A DNA stretch of 64,000 nucleotides from Natronohydrobacter sp. (GTDB lineage: Bacteria; Pseudomonadota; Alphaproteobacteria; Rhodobacterales; Rhodobacteraceae), in contig SLDY01000035.1 in NCBI GenBank assembly GCA_007125005.1, positions 1 to 64,000 of the forward strand, read 5' to 3'. This document shows positions 52,968 through 62,631 of this stretch, in pieces (the stretch's first letter is position 1; each line of letters starts with the position of its first letter). The notes beneath the pieces are model-generated. The model ran no database searches and was not told where the DNA came from. It saw only the letters and a program-made list of their open reading frames with translations. Both the position numbers and the translations under genes were made by a program.

Positions 52968-53894
52968 TCATTTTTCTGCCCGTGGATGCGCGGAACGATA
53001 GATTTCCATGAGCTGAGCGTTTTCTACGCCGGTATAAACTTGCGTCGATTGCAGCGAGGCATGGCCGAGCAATTCCTGTATCGCGCGCAGATCACCCCCC
53101 GCCGCGAGCAGATGCGTTGCAAAGGAATGGCGCAATGCATGTGGGGTCGCCGTTGCCGGCAGGCCGAGTTGAAGCCGTGTGGCCTCCATGACCTTGGCAA
53201 CATGACGCCGCCCCAAGGCACCGCCGCGGCTGCCCCGAAACAAAGGCGCATCAGCTTGCATAGGGTGGGGGCAGGCCCTCAGATAGACAATGACTGCTGC
53301 GCGCGCGGCAGGCAGAAGCGGCACCAGACGCTCACGTCCACCCTTACCGAGAATCCGCAGGCTATCGCCAAGAGGCAAATCGCTCCCGGTCAGTCCCAGT
53401 GCTTCAGACACGCGCAAGCCGCATCCATAGAGCAGGGTTATAACCGCTGCATCGCGCCGCCCTGTCCAGTCATCACGTGTCTGCATCGGAACGAGATCGA
53501 TAACCTCGCGCGCAGCGGTTTCGCTGAGTGGGCGTGGCAGGTTGCGTGTGTATTTTGGAGCGCGCGCTGCAAGAATGGCTGATATTTCAAGCGATTCACG
53601 TTCAGCCAGCCAGCGAGCGAAACTCTTTACGGCGGATAGCTTGCGCGCAAGGCTTCGGCCGCTGAGCCCGGAGCCACGCTCATGTGCCATCCACGCCCGC
53701 ATATCACTTTGTGTGACACTGCCGAGTTGGCGTATCCCCGCGCTTCCACCCAGATGGGTGGCAATAAAGGCCAGAAATTGCCCGACATCGTGACTGTATG
53801 CCGCGATTGTATGTTCGGAAGATGCATCCAACGCGGAAAGTCCCGCCAGCCAGGTCTGGAGGGCATCTCGTTGTGCAGCGCTCAGCAAAACCAT
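52968..53894 (-). CDS. xerC: Tyrosine recombinase XerC
   Basis: A 308-residue tyrosine recombinase that resolves chromosome dimers with XerD. The N-terminal SAM-like domain (about 1-95) binds DNA, and the catalytic residues are the Arg in GLRVSEAL, the Lys in GKGGRER, HALRHSFATHLL, GHASLQSTQ and the nucleophile Tyr in QVYT. The start at 53894 is preferred to 53939, which would lie inside DUF484. The DUF484 gene ends one base before its start on the same strand, which is a conserved pairing. Confidence 0.93.
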   Translation of the reverse strand: MVLLSAAQRDALQTWLAGLSALDASSEHTIAAYSHDVGQFLAFIATHLGGSAGIRQLGSVTQSDMRAWMAHERGSGLSGRSLARKLSAVKSFARWLAERESLEISAILAARAPKYTRNLPRPLSETAAREVIDLVPMQTRDDWTGRRDAAVITLLYGCGLRVSEALGLTGSDLPLGDSLRILGKGGRERLVPLLPAARAAVIVYLRACPHPMQADAPLFRGSRGGALGRRHVAKVMEATRLQLGLPATATPHALRHSFATHLLAAGGDLRAIQELLGHASLQSTQVYTGVENAQLMEIYRSAHPRAEK

Positions 53895-53895
53895 C

Positions 53896-54612
53896 TTACG
53901 CCAGCCAGCGACGCATAGACCTTTCAAAGATACCTGCAAAAAAAGATAACAGGTCAGTGCCTTGACCGGGCTTGAACATATGCGGATTTTCCGAGGCCAT
54001 CACCAGCATCCCTGCCATCCGGTGAGCGCCGAGATCGAGACGCATGCAAGCTTCCGAGCGCAAGTCAGCGGTCTTCGCGCCATAGAGCATGTCGGTTGGC
54101 GGTATTGCCTGACGAAGCACGACTTGCCGGGTCGTTGGCCCGCGCTCCGAGCTCATGTAGCTTTCGATAAAGCCCGGTGGCACCACGCAAAGCACATCGG
54201 AAATCCGCTCAAGCGCCGGGTCGGGCCCAGCCTCTGGGCTTTCGAGCACCAGCTTGATCGCGTCAACAGAGAGGATCTGCGCAACATCGCCGCCGAGATT
54301 GCGCAGGAATTCTTCAAACTGATCGGGATCAAGCATACGCAGGATCGCGCGGTGGATCTGGTTTGTGCCAGAAAGGTTTTCATAGGCTGCTGCAATCACC
54401 GCGCGATGCGTTTCCTCCAGCCTGTCGAGACGCGCTTCGAGGCGTTCCATGGCCAGACCGCGCAAATCTACGATATTGTCACCCATCCCGCGCTCACTGG
54501 CTGCCACCAGTGTGCGCATGACATCCTTGTCATCCAGAATAAGCGTTGGGTCCGCGATAATACGTGCGCGGAATTCATTGGCCTTATCTGGCCTGACTGC
54601 AGATCCTGTCAT
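53896..54612 (-). CDS. DUF484-family GAF-like protein
   Basis: A 238-residue protein of the DUF484 family. The N-terminal half is a charged helix (LEARLDRLEETHRAVIAAAYE) and the C-terminal half a GAF-like fold, with ARRIDLGAHRMAGMLVMAS-type residues near the end (DLGAHRMAGMLVMASENP). It is almost always found next to xerC, and here is followed directly by it. Its function is unknown; it may help dimer resolution or sensing at division. The start at 54612 has GACAGGCGC before it. Confidence 0.85.
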   Translation of the reverse strand: MTGSAVRPDKANEFRARIIADPTLILDDKDVMRTLVAASERGMGDNIVDLRGLAMERLEARLDRLEETHRAVIAAAYENLSGTNQIHRAILRMLDPDQFEEFLRNLGGDVAQILSVDAIKLVLESPEAGPDPALERISDVLCVVPPGFIESYMSSERGPTTRQVVLRQAIPPTDMLYGAKTADLRSEACMRLDLGAHRMAGMLVMASENPHMFKPGQGTDLLSFFAGIFERSMRRWLA

Positions 54613-54669
54613 CTTTGCGCCTGTCCGTTGACTGCTCTGTTTTCATTCTTCTCGGGACTATAACAAAGC

Positions 54670-55323
54670 TTACAGGATTTTTTGACCTGTTTTTTCCCAA
54701 TCGCGCATGAATTGTGCCAGACCGGCATCGGTGAGCGGATGCGCGGCCAGTTTGCGGATCACTTCGGGCGGAGCCGTCATGACATCGGCACCGATCCGGG
54801 CGACATCAAGCACATGATTGACCGAGCGAATCGATGCGGCGAGGATTTGTGTCTCGAAGCCGTAATTGTCATAGATCGTGCGGATATCTTCGATGAGTTC
54901 CACACCATCGAGTGCGATATCATCAAGCCGTCCGAGGAAGGGCGAGATAAAGGTTGCACCTGCTTTGGCGGCAAGAAGCGCCTGATTTGCGCTGAAACAG
55001 AGCGTCACATTCACCATCTTGCCTTCGCCCGAGAGCACTTTGCAGGCTTTCAGCCCGTCCCATGTCAGCGGCAGCTTTACAGTGATATTCGGCGCGATCT
55101 CGGCCAGTTTGCGGCCTTCGGCGATCATCGCCTCGGCCTCGAGTGCGACGACCTCGGCCGAAACCGGACCCTCGACGATCTCGCAAATCTCGCGCGTGAC
55201 CTCCAGAATGTTGCGACCTGATTTCAGGATCAGCGAGGGGTTCGTTGTTACCCCATCCACCATTCCAAGCTCGTCGAGCTCTGTGATTGCGCTAACATCG
55301 GCAGTATCTACGAAGAACTTCAT
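54670..55323 (-). CDS. Transaldolase-like / fructose-6-phosphate aldolase
   Basis: A 217-residue TIM barrel of the small transaldolase (FSA/TalC) group. The N-terminal [13 protein letters not shown] and VTTNPSLI motifs, the Schiff-base Lys in [10 protein letters not shown] (about 85), and [17 protein letters not shown] fit. It may act as transaldolase or as fructose-6-phosphate aldolase; sequence alone does not decide. The open frame to 55401 is trimmed to the start at 55323. It is divergent from priA with 76 bases between. Confidence 0.88.
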   Translation of the reverse strand: MKFFVDTADVSAITELDELGMVDGVTTNPSLILKSGRNILEVTREICEIVEGPVSAEVVALEAEAMIAEGRKLAEIAPNITVKLPLTWDGLKACKVLSGEGKMVNVTLCFSANQALLAAKAGATFISPFLGRLDDIALDGVELIEDIRTIYDNYGFETQILAASIRSVNHVLDVARIGADVMTAPPEVIRKLAAHPLTDAGLAQFMRDWEKTGQKIL

Positions 55324-55399
55324 TTCTTCTCCTTCGGCTTGCGGCTGGTTTCCGGGCGCGTCATACCTGATGCAACGCTGCACCGGAACCCCTTTTGCC

Positions 55400-57604
55400 A
55401 TGCTCTCAGCCGATCCACCGGAGTTTTTTGACGAAGGCAGCCCTTGCGGCGTTCTGACAGTGGAGCCGCTGGATCGCGTGCTTGACTATCTCGCGCCCGC
55501 AGGAGGGGCGTGGCTCGGGGCTTTCGTGGAAGTTCCGCTGGGGCCGCGCCGGGTGCTAGGTGTTGTCTGGGGTCCGGCGGAGGGCAGCTTCCCGCGTAAC
55601 AAGCTGCGCGCGGCCATCCGCGTGCTTGATGCAGTACCGATGCGCGCGGAACTGCGCGCTTTTCTGGCGCGCGTCGCCGATTACACGCTGACCCCGCTAC
55701 CTGCGATGTTGCGACTTGCCACGCGGGTGCCCGATTTGGGAAGCGGCCCGGCTATGCGCAAGCTTCTCTATCGTGGTGCGAACTTGCCAGCGCGCATGAC
55801 TGAGGCGCGCGAGAAGGTACTCGCGGTTTGTGACGGCTTTGGCGGCGCAGGGCTTACATCTGGTGAGTTGGCGCAGGCAGCAGGTGTTAGCGCAGGCGTG
55901 GTGCGCGGGCTGGTGCAGGCGGGCGCGCTGATCGAGCGTGAAGCCCCGCGCGATCAGCCATATCCGCGGCTAGACCCTGCGCGCGCCGGTCAATCACTGA
56001 CAGAGGATCAATCAGCCGCAGCGGTGGCGTTGCGAAACGGCGTCGCGGGGCGCAGCTACGGTACGACGCTACTCAAGGGGGTGACAGGGTCAGGCAAGAC
56101 CGAGGTCTATCTCGAGGCTGTGGCTGAATGTCTGGCGCAGCGGCGTCAGGCGCTGGTGCTCCTGCCGGAAATCGCGCTCAGTGCGGAGTTCCTGACGCGG
56201 GTCGAGGCGCGTTTCGGTGCGCGGCCTGCAGAATGGCATTCGGGTGTAACGCTGAGCGAGCGGCGGCGTTGCTGGCACATGGTCGGGCGCGGTGAAGCAC
56301 AGCTCGTGGTGGGCGCGCGCTCGGCGCTGTTTCTGCCGTTTCGTGATCTTGGGCTGATCGTGGTCGATGAGGAACACGACAGTTCCTACAAGCAGGAAGA
56401 AGGCGTGCTCTATAATGCGCGCGACATGGCGGTGCTGCGCGCGGCAATGGGGGAGGCGCAGGTGATCCTCGCGTCGGCGACGCCTTCGTTGGAGACATGG
56501 GCCAATGCCAGCGTCGGAAAATATGCAAGACTGGATCTGGCGGCGCGGTTCGGGCCGAATGAATTGCCGCAGATGCGTGCGATTGATCTGCGCGCCGAAG
56601 AGATGCCCACCAGCCGCTGGATCTCACCCAGTCTTCAATCGGCGGTTACGGCGCGGATTGCAGCGGGTGAGCAGGCGCTTTTGTTCCTGAACAGACGTGG
56701 TTACGCGCCGCTGACTGTCTGCCGTGCTTGCGGGCACCAGATCGAATGCAGCGAATGCGATGCGCGGATGGTCGAGCATCGCTTCCTGCGTCGGCTGGTC
56801 TGCCATCAATGCGGTGCGAGCCGCTCCATTCCGGAAGCCTGTCCCTCCTGCGGCGCACAGGATCGTCTGGCCCCGGTCGGCCCCGGTGTCGAGCGGCTGG
56901 AAGAAGAGGCGCGCGCGCTCTGGCCCGAGGCGCGGGTGGCGGTGCTGTCTTCGGATCTCTTCGGCACAGCGCGGGCGCTGAAAGAACAGATCGCCGCGAT
57001 TGCAGAGGGGGAGGCCGATATCATCATCGGCACGCAGATCGTCGCTAAAGGGCATAACTTCCCAGTGCTGACATTGGTGGGGGTGATCGATGCAGATCTG
57101 GGGCTTTCGGGGTCCGATCTGCGCGCGGCGGAGCGGGTGTTTCAGCTTGTGCGGCAGGTCTCGGGGCGCGCGGGGCGGGCAGAGAAGCCGGGGGTGGCGC
57201 TGATCCAGACCAGCCAGCCCGAGCATCCAGTGATCCGGGCGATCCTTTCGGGCGCCGAAGAGGAATTCTGGCGCAGCGAGGCCGCACAGCGCAAATCGCT
57301 GGGCATGCCGCCTTTCGGTCGGCTCGCGGGGGTCGTGATCTCGGCTCCCGCGCTGGAGCCTGCCTTCGCGCTTGGTATCGAACTTGCGCGCGCTGATGGG
57401 CCCTTGCGCGAGATCGGCGCGCAAGTCTTCGGCCCTGCCCCCGCGCCGATTGCCCGGATCAGGGGGCGCCACCGCGTGCGGCTTCTGGTAAAGGCTCCGA
57501 AAAGCGCCGGGTTGCAGGCCGCGATCAGTGACTGGCTCCAACCTCACAAGCTGAAAGGCGATCTGCGCTTGAGTGTTGATATAGACCCGCAGAGCTTTTT
57601 CTGA
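55400..57604 (+). CDS. priA: Primosomal replication restart helicase PriA
   Basis: A 734-residue 3'-to-5' helicase that restarts stalled replication forks. The N-terminal DNA-binding domain precedes Walker [10 protein letters not shown] (about 225-233) and the DEEH box. The zinc-binding [14 protein letters not shown] and [19 protein letters not shown] cysteines are intact, and [11 protein letters not shown] and RAGRAEKPG lie in the helicase core. The start is ATG 55400; the longer frame from 55019 is antisense to the aldolase gene and is rejected. Confidence 0.95.
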   Translation: MLSADPPEFFDEGSPCGVLTVEPLDRVLDYLAPAGGAWLGAFVEVPLGPRRVLGVVWGPAEGSFPRNKLRAAIRVLDAVPMRAELRAFLARVADYTLTPLPAMLRLATRVPDLGSGPAMRKLLYRGANLPARMTEAREKVLAVCDGFGGAGLTSGELAQAAGVSAGVVRGLVQAGALIEREAPRDQPYPRLDPARAGQSLTEDQSAAAVALRNGVAGRSYGTTLLKGVTGSGKTEVYLEAVAECLAQRRQALVLLPEIALSAEFLTRVEARFGARPAEWHSGVTLSERRRCWHMVGRGEAQLVVGARSALFLPFRDLGLIVVDEEHDSSYKQEEGVLYNARDMAVLRAAMGEAQVILASATPSLETWANASVGKYARLDLAARFGPNELPQMRAIDLRAEEMPTSRWISPSLQSAVTARIAAGEQALLFLNRRGYAPLTVCRACGHQIECSECDARMVEHRFLRRLVCHQCGASRSIPEACPSCGAQDRLAPVGPGVERLEEEARALWPEARVAVLSSDLFGTARALKEQIAAIAEGEADIIIGTQIVAKGHNFPVLTLVGVIDADLGLSGSDLRAAERVFQLVRQVSGRAGRAEKPGVALIQTSQPEHPVIRAILSGAEEEFWRSEAAQRKSLGMPPFGRLAGVVISAPALEPAFALGIELARADGPLREIGAQVFGPAPAPIARIRGRHRVRLLVKAPKSAGLQAAISDWLQPHKLKGDLRLSVDIDPQSFF

Positions 57605-57610
57605 ACGTCG

Positions 57611-57638
57611 TTGCATCGGGAGAATTCGGGTTTATCTT
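57611..57638 (+). promoter_or_regulatory. Candidate promoter of msrA
   Basis: TTGCAT and TATCTT, separated by 16 bases, lie 27 bases before the msrA ATG, in the 61-base gap after priA. Confidence 0.35.
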
Positions 57639-57665
57639 CTGTCCAAACCGAGAAGGAGATATTCG

Positions 57666-58316
57666 ATGTTCGGATTTGGCGCAGACAAGACGCGCATGAT
57701 CACCCCGCAAGAGGCGCTGCCGGGCCGCTCCCATGCGCTCGCAACCGCCGAGACGCATGCGATTTCAGGCCGCCCGCTGAAATCCACCGTGCCGGAAGGC
57801 ATGGAAGAAGCCATGTTCGGGATGGGCTGTTTCTGGGGTGTAGAGCGGATCTTCTGGCAGACAGAGGGTCTGTGGCTAACGATGGTTGGCTATGCCGGCG
57901 GTTTTACGCCCAACCCGACCTATGAGGAGGTCTGCACTGGCAAGACCGGACATAACGAAGTGGTGCGTGTGATCTTCGACCCGGCGCAGATCAGCTATGA
58001 AGCGCTTCTGCGAAAGTTCTGGGAAGGCCATGATCCTACACAGGGCATGCGGCAGGGCAATGATCGTGGCACGCAGTATCGCTCGGGAATCTACTGCTAT
58101 TCGGATGTGCAGAAAGCTGTCGCGGAGGCAAGCCGGGATGCCTACGCGGCGCGGTTGCGCGAGGCAGGTCATGGCGCGATCACGACCGAGATCCTGCCCG
58201 CGCCCGAGTTTTATTTCGCTGAAGATTACCACCAGCAATATCTGCACAAGAACCCGCGCGGTTACTGTGGGATCGGCGGGACCGGCGTTACCTGCCCGAT
58301 CGGACTGACGGCCTGA
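57666..58316 (+). CDS. msrA: Peptide methionine sulfoxide reductase MsrA
   Basis: A 216-residue MsrA that repairs S-methionine sulfoxide in proteins. The active site GMGCFWGVE holds the catalytic Cys (about 54), and two further Cys near the C terminus ([12 protein letters not shown]) are resolving residues. YCYSDVQK and [16 protein letters not shown] are conserved. A GAAGGAGAT ribosome site lies just upstream. The 138-base gap after it contains an unusual DNA structure. Confidence 0.95.
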   Translation: MFGFGADKTRMITPQEALPGRSHALATAETHAISGRPLKSTVPEGMEEAMFGMGCFWGVERIFWQTEGLWLTMVGYAGGFTPNPTYEEVCTGKTGHNEVVRVIFDPAQISYEALLRKFWEGHDPTQGMRQGNDRGTQYRSGIYCYSDVQKAVAEASRDAYAARLREAGHGAITTEILPAPEFYFAEDYHQQYLHKNPRGYCGIGGTGVTCPIGLTA

Positions 58317-58323
58317 CACCCTT

Positions 58324-58372
58324 CGCGCGCGGGGTCACGCACCACCCACCCACCCGCGTGCCCCCGCGCGCG
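58324..58372. other. GC-rich hairpin with C-rich loop, possible G-quadruplex
   Basis: CGCGCGCGGGG-TCACGC pairs with GCGTG-CCCCC-GCGCGCG around a loop of ACCACCCACCCACCC. On the minus strand four G runs, one of five and three of three, with loops of 5, 1 and 1 bases fit the G-quadruplex pattern (58345-58365). The stem has no T run, so it is not a simple terminator. Confidence 0.55.
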
Positions 58373-58454
58373 CAGGGCAAAAGGCATTTGCTTGACCGTG
58401 CCGGTTCAGACCGCTATCGCGGCTCGGCACCGTCTGATTTAAAGGCCATCGTCC

Positions 58455-59321
58455 ATGCCCACCTACACGGCCATCACGAAACTTACCTCATCCGAGGCTG
58501 CCTATGCGCTGTCAGAGGCCATGGAGAACATGGAGCCCGAACCGATTGGAGTGGGCGTGTTCGAGATGGAAGACGGATCAAATCTATGGGAAGTTGGTGG
58601 CTATTTCACCCAAGAACCCAATGAAATCGAGCTCCTGGTGCTGGCGCAAGCCTTCGATGCGCAAAAATTTATCGTCTCGGAATTGCCCGAGATCGACTGG
58701 GTGGCCAAAGTGCGGCGCGATCTGGCGCCTGTCGAGGCAGGGCGTTTCTTCGTTTATGGCAGTCACGATGCCGAAAAGCTACCCAGTGACAGGGTGGGCT
58801 TGCTGATCGAGGCATCAATGGCTTTTGGAACAGGCCATCACGGCACGACGCTGGGATGCCTGCGTGCACTGGACAGACTGGATCTGGCTGGGGTTCGCGG
58901 GCGTAACGTGGTCGATATCGGCTGTGGAACGGCTGTTTTGGCGATGGCGGCGGCGCGTATCTGGCCCGATCCGGTCCTTGCAAGTGATATCGATGCGGTC
59001 GCAGTGGAGGTGGCGCAGGCCAATATCGCCGCCAATGGGCTGGAAGGTCGTGTGCATTGCCTTGAGGCGACCGGCTTTGATCATCCACGCTTGAAGGAGG
59101 CTGCACCCTTTGATCTGGTCTTTGCCAATATCCTGATGGGCCCCTTGATTGATCTCGCACCGGAAATGGGGCGAATGACCGTTGAGGGCGGGCATGCGAT
59201 CCTTTCGGGGCTGCTGGTAGAGCAAGCAGATCAGGTGCTCGCCGCCTATCTTTCGGCTGGTTTTGCGCTGCGGCATCGCGAAGATATCGGTGAGTGGGCG
59301 ACACTGACCTTGCAGCGCTGA
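58455..59321 (+). CDS. prmA: Ribosomal protein L11 methyltransferase PrmA
   Basis: A 288-residue methyltransferase. The N-terminal half (about 1-95) binds the ribosomal protein. The AdoMet domain shows AFGTGHHGTT, VVDIGCGTAVLAMAAA and VFANILMGPL motifs typical of PrmA. The enzyme trimethylates L11 and is often dispensable. The start MPTYTAITKL at 58455 is the usual one. It is the next gene after the hairpin region and has no close partner. Confidence 0.93.
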   Translation: MPTYTAITKLTSSEAAYALSEAMENMEPEPIGVGVFEMEDGSNLWEVGGYFTQEPNEIELLVLAQAFDAQKFIVSELPEIDWVAKVRRDLAPVEAGRFFVYGSHDAEKLPSDRVGLLIEASMAFGTGHHGTTLGCLRALDRLDLAGVRGRNVVDIGCGTAVLAMAAARIWPDPVLASDIDAVAVEVAQANIAANGLEGRVHCLEATGFDHPRLKEAAPFDLVFANILMGPLIDLAPEMGRMTVEGGHAILSGLLVEQADQVLAAYLSAGFALRHREDIGEWATLTLQR

Positions 59322-59433
59322 TACAGCCTTGTTGGAATGCAGGAAATCCGATCGGAGATGCCGCAGTTTTGCCGGATTTATTTGATAGCTTTCAGATAAC
59401 GCGTGTTGGGCGTTAACTGAATGAGGCTTTGCA

Positions 59434-59916
59434 ATGATATCCGAACAACACCGCCAGTTCGAGGAGCGGCGTCTCGAAGTGATGCGCAAATACACTGCGA
59501 ACAGCCCGGAGCTTCGCAAGCTACGGCGCAGGAGATACAGAATGATGTTCACATCATTCCTGGGCAGCGTAGTGGTGACGGTGGTTGTTCTGGCTCTGCT
59601 CAAGTCATTCTTGATGGCTTATGAGGGGCAGGCTGGGTATGCCCGTCTCATAACTTCATTTGTCGAAGCCCACGATGCGGATTCGATCGTGGGTATGGCT
59701 TTGCTGCCGGACCCGGTGACAACTGCGGTTTCTGCAGCAATTGCCCCAATTCTCCCAAGCAAGTCAGCGCGTGATGTGCCGGTGCGACCAATAATCTCAG
59801 AGCAACGCCTCACTCAACCTGCGGCTATCGAAAACGAGTCTGCAACGATGGCAGAGCCGGACTCATCGCCACGGCCAGAGCCAGACCGCCTTTTCCCGAG
59901 CCCCTCTGCTGATTGA
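59434..59916 (+). CDS. Single-span membrane protein, unknown function
   Basis: A 160-residue protein with a basic, charged N-terminal region (QFEERRLEVMRKYT and KLRRRRYRMM), one membrane helix (about 40-60, FLGSVVVTVVVLALLKSFL) and a Pro/Ser-rich C-terminal tail (about 108-160). The basic N terminus predicts a cytoplasmic N and periplasmic tail. I recognise no domain. It has a weak ribosome site and is followed directly by a strong hairpin, so it is probably transcribed alone. Confidence 0.6.
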   Translation: MISEQHRQFEERRLEVMRKYTANSPELRKLRRRRYRMMFTSFLGSVVVTVVVLALLKSFLMAYEGQAGYARLITSFVEAHDADSIVGMALLPDPVTTAVSAAIAPILPSKSARDVPVRPIISEQRLTQPAAIENESATMAEPDSSPRPEPDRLFPSPSAD

Positions 59917-59920
59917 AGAA

Positions 59921-59946
59921 AGGGCCGTCCTGATCCGGACGGCCCT
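59921..59946. terminator. Bidirectional terminator hairpin
   Basis: AGGGCCGTCC and GGACGGCCCT are a perfect 10-base inverted repeat with a TGATCC loop. It lies between the convergent unknown membrane protein and DUF1127 genes; on the minus strand it is followed by TTTCTTC. Confidence 0.7.
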
Positions 59947-59975
59947 CGAATTATCAGGTCGTTATGGCCCTAGAC

Positions 59976-60185
59976 TCAAATCTGGCCTTTTGCGACCAGA
60001 TCAATGTCAGTGCGGCTCAGCCCGATATCGTCCAACTCTCTGTCGGACAGCAGGTTCAATTCGCGGCGGGTGATGCGTTCGTCATTCCAGGTCTTGAGGG
60101 TGGCGATCAATCCGCCAAGCGACAGGCCCTGGAAACCGGCAAGCACCTGTTCCGTATGCAAACGGCTTTGTGCGTAGAAGGTCAT
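59976..60185 (-). CDS. DUF1127 small basic protein
   Basis: A 69-residue protein with the DUF1127 C-terminal motif: RRELNLLSDRELDDIGLSRTDI (broken from the rest of the protein at about 40). In Rhodobacter relatives DUF1127 proteins bind RNA and influence small RNAs, but the function here is inferred. A GGAG sits six bases before the ATG. The short 3' region ends in a strong terminator hairpin shared with the gene to its left. Confidence 0.75.
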   Translation of the reverse strand: MTFYAQSRLHTEQVLAGFQGLSLGGLIATLKTWNDERITRRELNLLSDRELDDIGLSRTDIDLVAKGQI

Positions 60186-60417
60186 AGTGGTCTCCGTAGG
60201 GTAAGATTCTCAAACCGCTCATCTGATGTGCGGATAGACCGGAAATAAGCACAAATCTTCTGCACGAGTAGAATGAAAAAACGCAAAGCTCTTATGCAGG
60301 CGCAGCATAGCTAGTTAACACGTGAATAAGATGCGCAACTGTTCTGAAGGCTTGGCAGATGTTCACTTTTCGTGCTATCTCTCATCCGGGGCAGTGATAA
60401 AGGTAACCTAAGCCGTG
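60186..60417. other. Intergenic region between DUF1127 and ruvC
   Basis: These 232 bases hold the promoters of two divergent genes. A LexA-like site is noted separately at 60361-60375. I see no other coding or RNA gene. Several AT-rich steps lie around 60270-60290 and 60310-60330. Confidence 0.5.
60361..60375 (+). promoter_or_regulatory. Candidate LexA (SOS) box upstream of ruvCAB
   Basis: GTTC-N7-GTGC matches seven of eight defined bases of the alphaproteobacterial LexA site GTTC-N7-GTTC, and lies 43 bases before the ruvC start. RuvCAB is an SOS-regulated operon in many bacteria. Confidence 0.45.
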
Positions 60418-60921
60418 ATGCGCGTGATTGGTATCGACCCGGGCTTGCGCAACCTTGGCTGGGGTGTGATCGAGGCGGATGGCGTACGCCTGCGGCATGT
60501 AGCGAATGGCGTGTGCCAGTCAGACGCAAGCGGTAGTCTTGCGATCCGACTTCTTGAGCTTCATCAACAATTAACCAATGTATTCATGCAATATCGCCCA
60601 GTGACTGCCGCTGTGGAGCAAACCTTTGTCAACAAAGATGCGGTAGCCACGCTGAAACTTGGCTCAGCGCGTGGTATTGCGCTTCTTGTGCCTGCACAGG
60701 CAGGGCTAGAGGTTGGGGAATACGCACCCAACGCAGTCAAGAAAGCGGTGGTCGGTGTGGGTAAGGCAGCGAAAGAACAGGTAGAGCATATGGTTCGGAT
60801 GCAGCTTCCCGGCGTGCATATCGTGGGGCCGGATGCAGCCGATGCGCTGGCGATTGCAATTTGCCATGCGTTTCATGCCCAATCGGCGCGGGCCTTTGCT
60901 GCGGCGAGCGCGCGGGCATGA
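60418..60921 (+). CDS. ruvC: Crossover junction endodeoxyribonuclease RuvC
   Basis: A 167-residue RNase H-fold nuclease that cuts Holliday junctions. Catalytic acids are Asp7 in GIDPGLRN, Glu in EQTFVNKDA, and Asp residues in [12 protein letters not shown]. It acts as a dimer with RuvAB. The ATG at 60418 (MRVIG) is used; a GTG directly before it at 60415 is also in frame. It overlaps ruvA by 4 bases (ATGA). Confidence 0.95.
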   Translation: MRVIGIDPGLRNLGWGVIEADGVRLRHVANGVCQSDASGSLAIRLLELHQQLTNVFMQYRPVTAAVEQTFVNKDAVATLKLGSARGIALLVPAQAGLEVGEYAPNAVKKAVVGVGKAAKEQVEHMVRMQLPGVHIVGPDAADALAIAICHAFHAQSARAFAAASARA

Positions 60922-61583
60922 TCGGAAAACTCACAGGCGTGTTGGAGATGCGCGGCCAGGATCATGTGCTGCTCGATGTCCGCGGTGTGGGCTACATCGT
61001 CTATGTTTCAGAGCGTACGCTTATGCAATTGCCCGGGCGTGGCGAAGTAACCGCGCTTTATACCGAATTGGTAGTGCGCGAGGATCTAATGCAGATTTTC
61101 GGCTTCCCGACACTCATTGAGAAGGAGTGGCATCGCGTACTCACCTCGGTGCAGGGTGTTGGGGCGAAAGCATCACTCGCGATTCTGGGAGCGCTCGGGC
61201 CAGATGGTGTGGCGCGCGCCATCGCGCTGGGTGACAGTGCTGCGCTGCGCAAGGCCCCTGGTGTCGGGCCGAAACTGGCCCAGCGGATCGCCAATGAGTT
61301 GAAAGATAAGGCCCCTGCCTTGATGTCATTGGTGGAGACAACGCCCGCTGCCACTTCGCATGATACAGACTGGACGCCAGCGCCAGAGCCCGCCGCGACC
61401 ACGCCCACTCCCACGCTCACGCCCTCCACTGCGACCGCTGATGCCATGTCTGCACTTGCCAATCTGGGCTATGGCCCAGCAGATGCCGCAAGCGCTGTTG
61501 CACAAGCGCAGGCCATGGCGCCCGAAGCGGACGTTTCAGCATTGATCCGCGCGGCTTTGCGCCTGCTCGCCCCGAAAGGCTGA
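60918..61583 (+). CDS. ruvA: Holliday junction ATP-dependent DNA helicase RuvA
   Basis: A 221-residue protein with an N-terminal OB fold (1-62), two helix-hairpin-helix motifs ([14 protein letters not shown] and [16 protein letters not shown]) and the C-terminal RuvB-binding domain (about 175-220). The linker between domains II and III is Pro/Thr/Ala-rich (about 140-175) and longer than in E. coli. It forms tetramers that hold the junction. RuvB is encoded 4 bases after it. Confidence 0.93.
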   Translation: MIGKLTGVLEMRGQDHVLLDVRGVGYIVYVSERTLMQLPGRGEVTALYTELVVREDLMQIFGFPTLIEKEWHRVLTSVQGVGAKASLAILGALGPDGVARAIALGDSAALRKAPGVGPKLAQRIANELKDKAPALMSLVETTPAATSHDTDWTPAPEPAATTPTPTLTPSTATADAMSALANLGYGPADAASAVAQAQAMAPEADVSALIRAALRLLAPKG

Positions 61584-61587
61584 CAGC

Positions 61588-62625
61588 ATGACCACGCCCG
61601 ATCCAAGCCTGCGCGGAGATGATCTGCCTGATGACAGCCCCGAGCTGGACCGCGCTCTACGCCCACAAGGGCTGGATGAATTCATTGGCCAGCAGGAAGC
61701 ACGGGCAAATTTGCGTGTTTTCATCCAATCCGCCCGGATGCGGGGCGAGGCGATGGATCACACGCTGTTTTACGGCCCGCCGGGGTTGGGAAAGACCACG
61801 CTGGCGCAGATTATGGCGCGTGAACTGGGCGTGGGGTTTCGAATGACATCGGGGCCGGTGCTCGCCAAGGCTGGCGATCTTGCAGCGATCCTAACAAATC
61901 TCGAAGCCCGCGATGTGCTCTTTATCGATGAAATCCATCGCCTCAACCCGGCTGTCGAGGAAGTGTTGTATCCAGCGATGGAAGACTTCCAGCTAGATCT
62001 GGTAATCGGTGAGGGCCCTGCAGCGCGTACTGTGCGTATCGAGCTGCAACCTTTCACGCTGGTCGGTGCCACGACGCGGCTGGGGCTTCTGACCACGCCG
62101 CTGCGCGACCGGTTCGGTATTCCCACGCGATTGCAATTCTACAATGAAGCCGAGTTGTGCCAGATCGTGGCGCGTGGTGCGCGGCTTCTAGGGGTTAAGG
62201 CAGATGAGGATGGTGTGCGCGAGATTGCCCGGCGCGCGCGTGGTACGCCGCGCATCGCGGGCCGCCTCTTGCGGCGCGTGGTCGATTTCGCGCTGGTAGA
62301 AGGCGATGGGCGGCTGACGCAGGCGCTGTCGGATAATGCGCTCACCCGGCTGGGCGTGGATCATCTGGGCCTTGACGGTGCCGACCGCCGCTATCTTTCG
62401 CTGCTCGCAGAGAATTACGGGGGTGGGCCGGTCGGCGTCGAGACGATTGCTGCGGCGTTATCGGAATCACGCGATGCCATCGAGGAAGTGATTGAGCCGT
62501 TTTTGCTGCAACAGGGCCTGATCGCGCGCACGCCGCGCGGCCGGATGCTTGCTGCGAAAGCTTGGGCGCATCTGGGCCTCGCAATACCTGCTCCTGCGGG
62601 CCAGGGCAGGCTGTTCGAGCAATAG
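61588..62625 (+). CDS. ruvB: Holliday junction ATP-dependent DNA helicase RuvB
   Basis: A 345-residue AAA+ motor. Walker A is [10 protein letters not shown] (about 63-72), Walker B FIDEIHRL (about 112-119), followed by [18 protein letters not shown] and a C-terminal winged helix. RuvB hexamers drive branch migration. It is the last gene of ruvCAB and ends 6 bases before the convergent hydrolase gene; I saw no terminator between them. Confidence 0.96.
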   Translation: MTTPDPSLRGDDLPDDSPELDRALRPQGLDEFIGQQEARANLRVFIQSARMRGEAMDHTLFYGPPGLGKTTLAQIMARELGVGFRMTSGPVLAKAGDLAAILTNLEARDVLFIDEIHRLNPAVEEVLYPAMEDFQLDLVIGEGPAARTVRIELQPFTLVGATTRLGLLTTPLRDRFGIPTRLQFYNEAELCQIVARGARLLGVKADEDGVREIARRARGTPRIAGRLLRRVVDFALVEGDGRLTQALSDNALTRLGVDHLGLDGADRRYLSLLAENYGGGPVGVETIAAALSESRDAIEEVIEPFLLQQGLIARTPRGRMLAAKAWAHLGLAIPAPAGQGRLFEQ

Positions 62626-62631
62626 CGCAGC

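Noticed and set aside
52968..53894. XerC-like gene as a phage or mobile-element integrase
   Set aside because: It lies next to DUF484 as in core chromosomes, and no attachment site, phage gene or composition shift is present.
55019..55399. N-terminal extension of priA
   Set aside because: The added part is antisense to the aldolase gene; PriA-like sequence begins at ATG 55400.
56624..57616. 330-residue minus-strand frame antisense to priA
   Set aside because: The zinc and helicase motifs of PriA on the plus strand explain the sequence.
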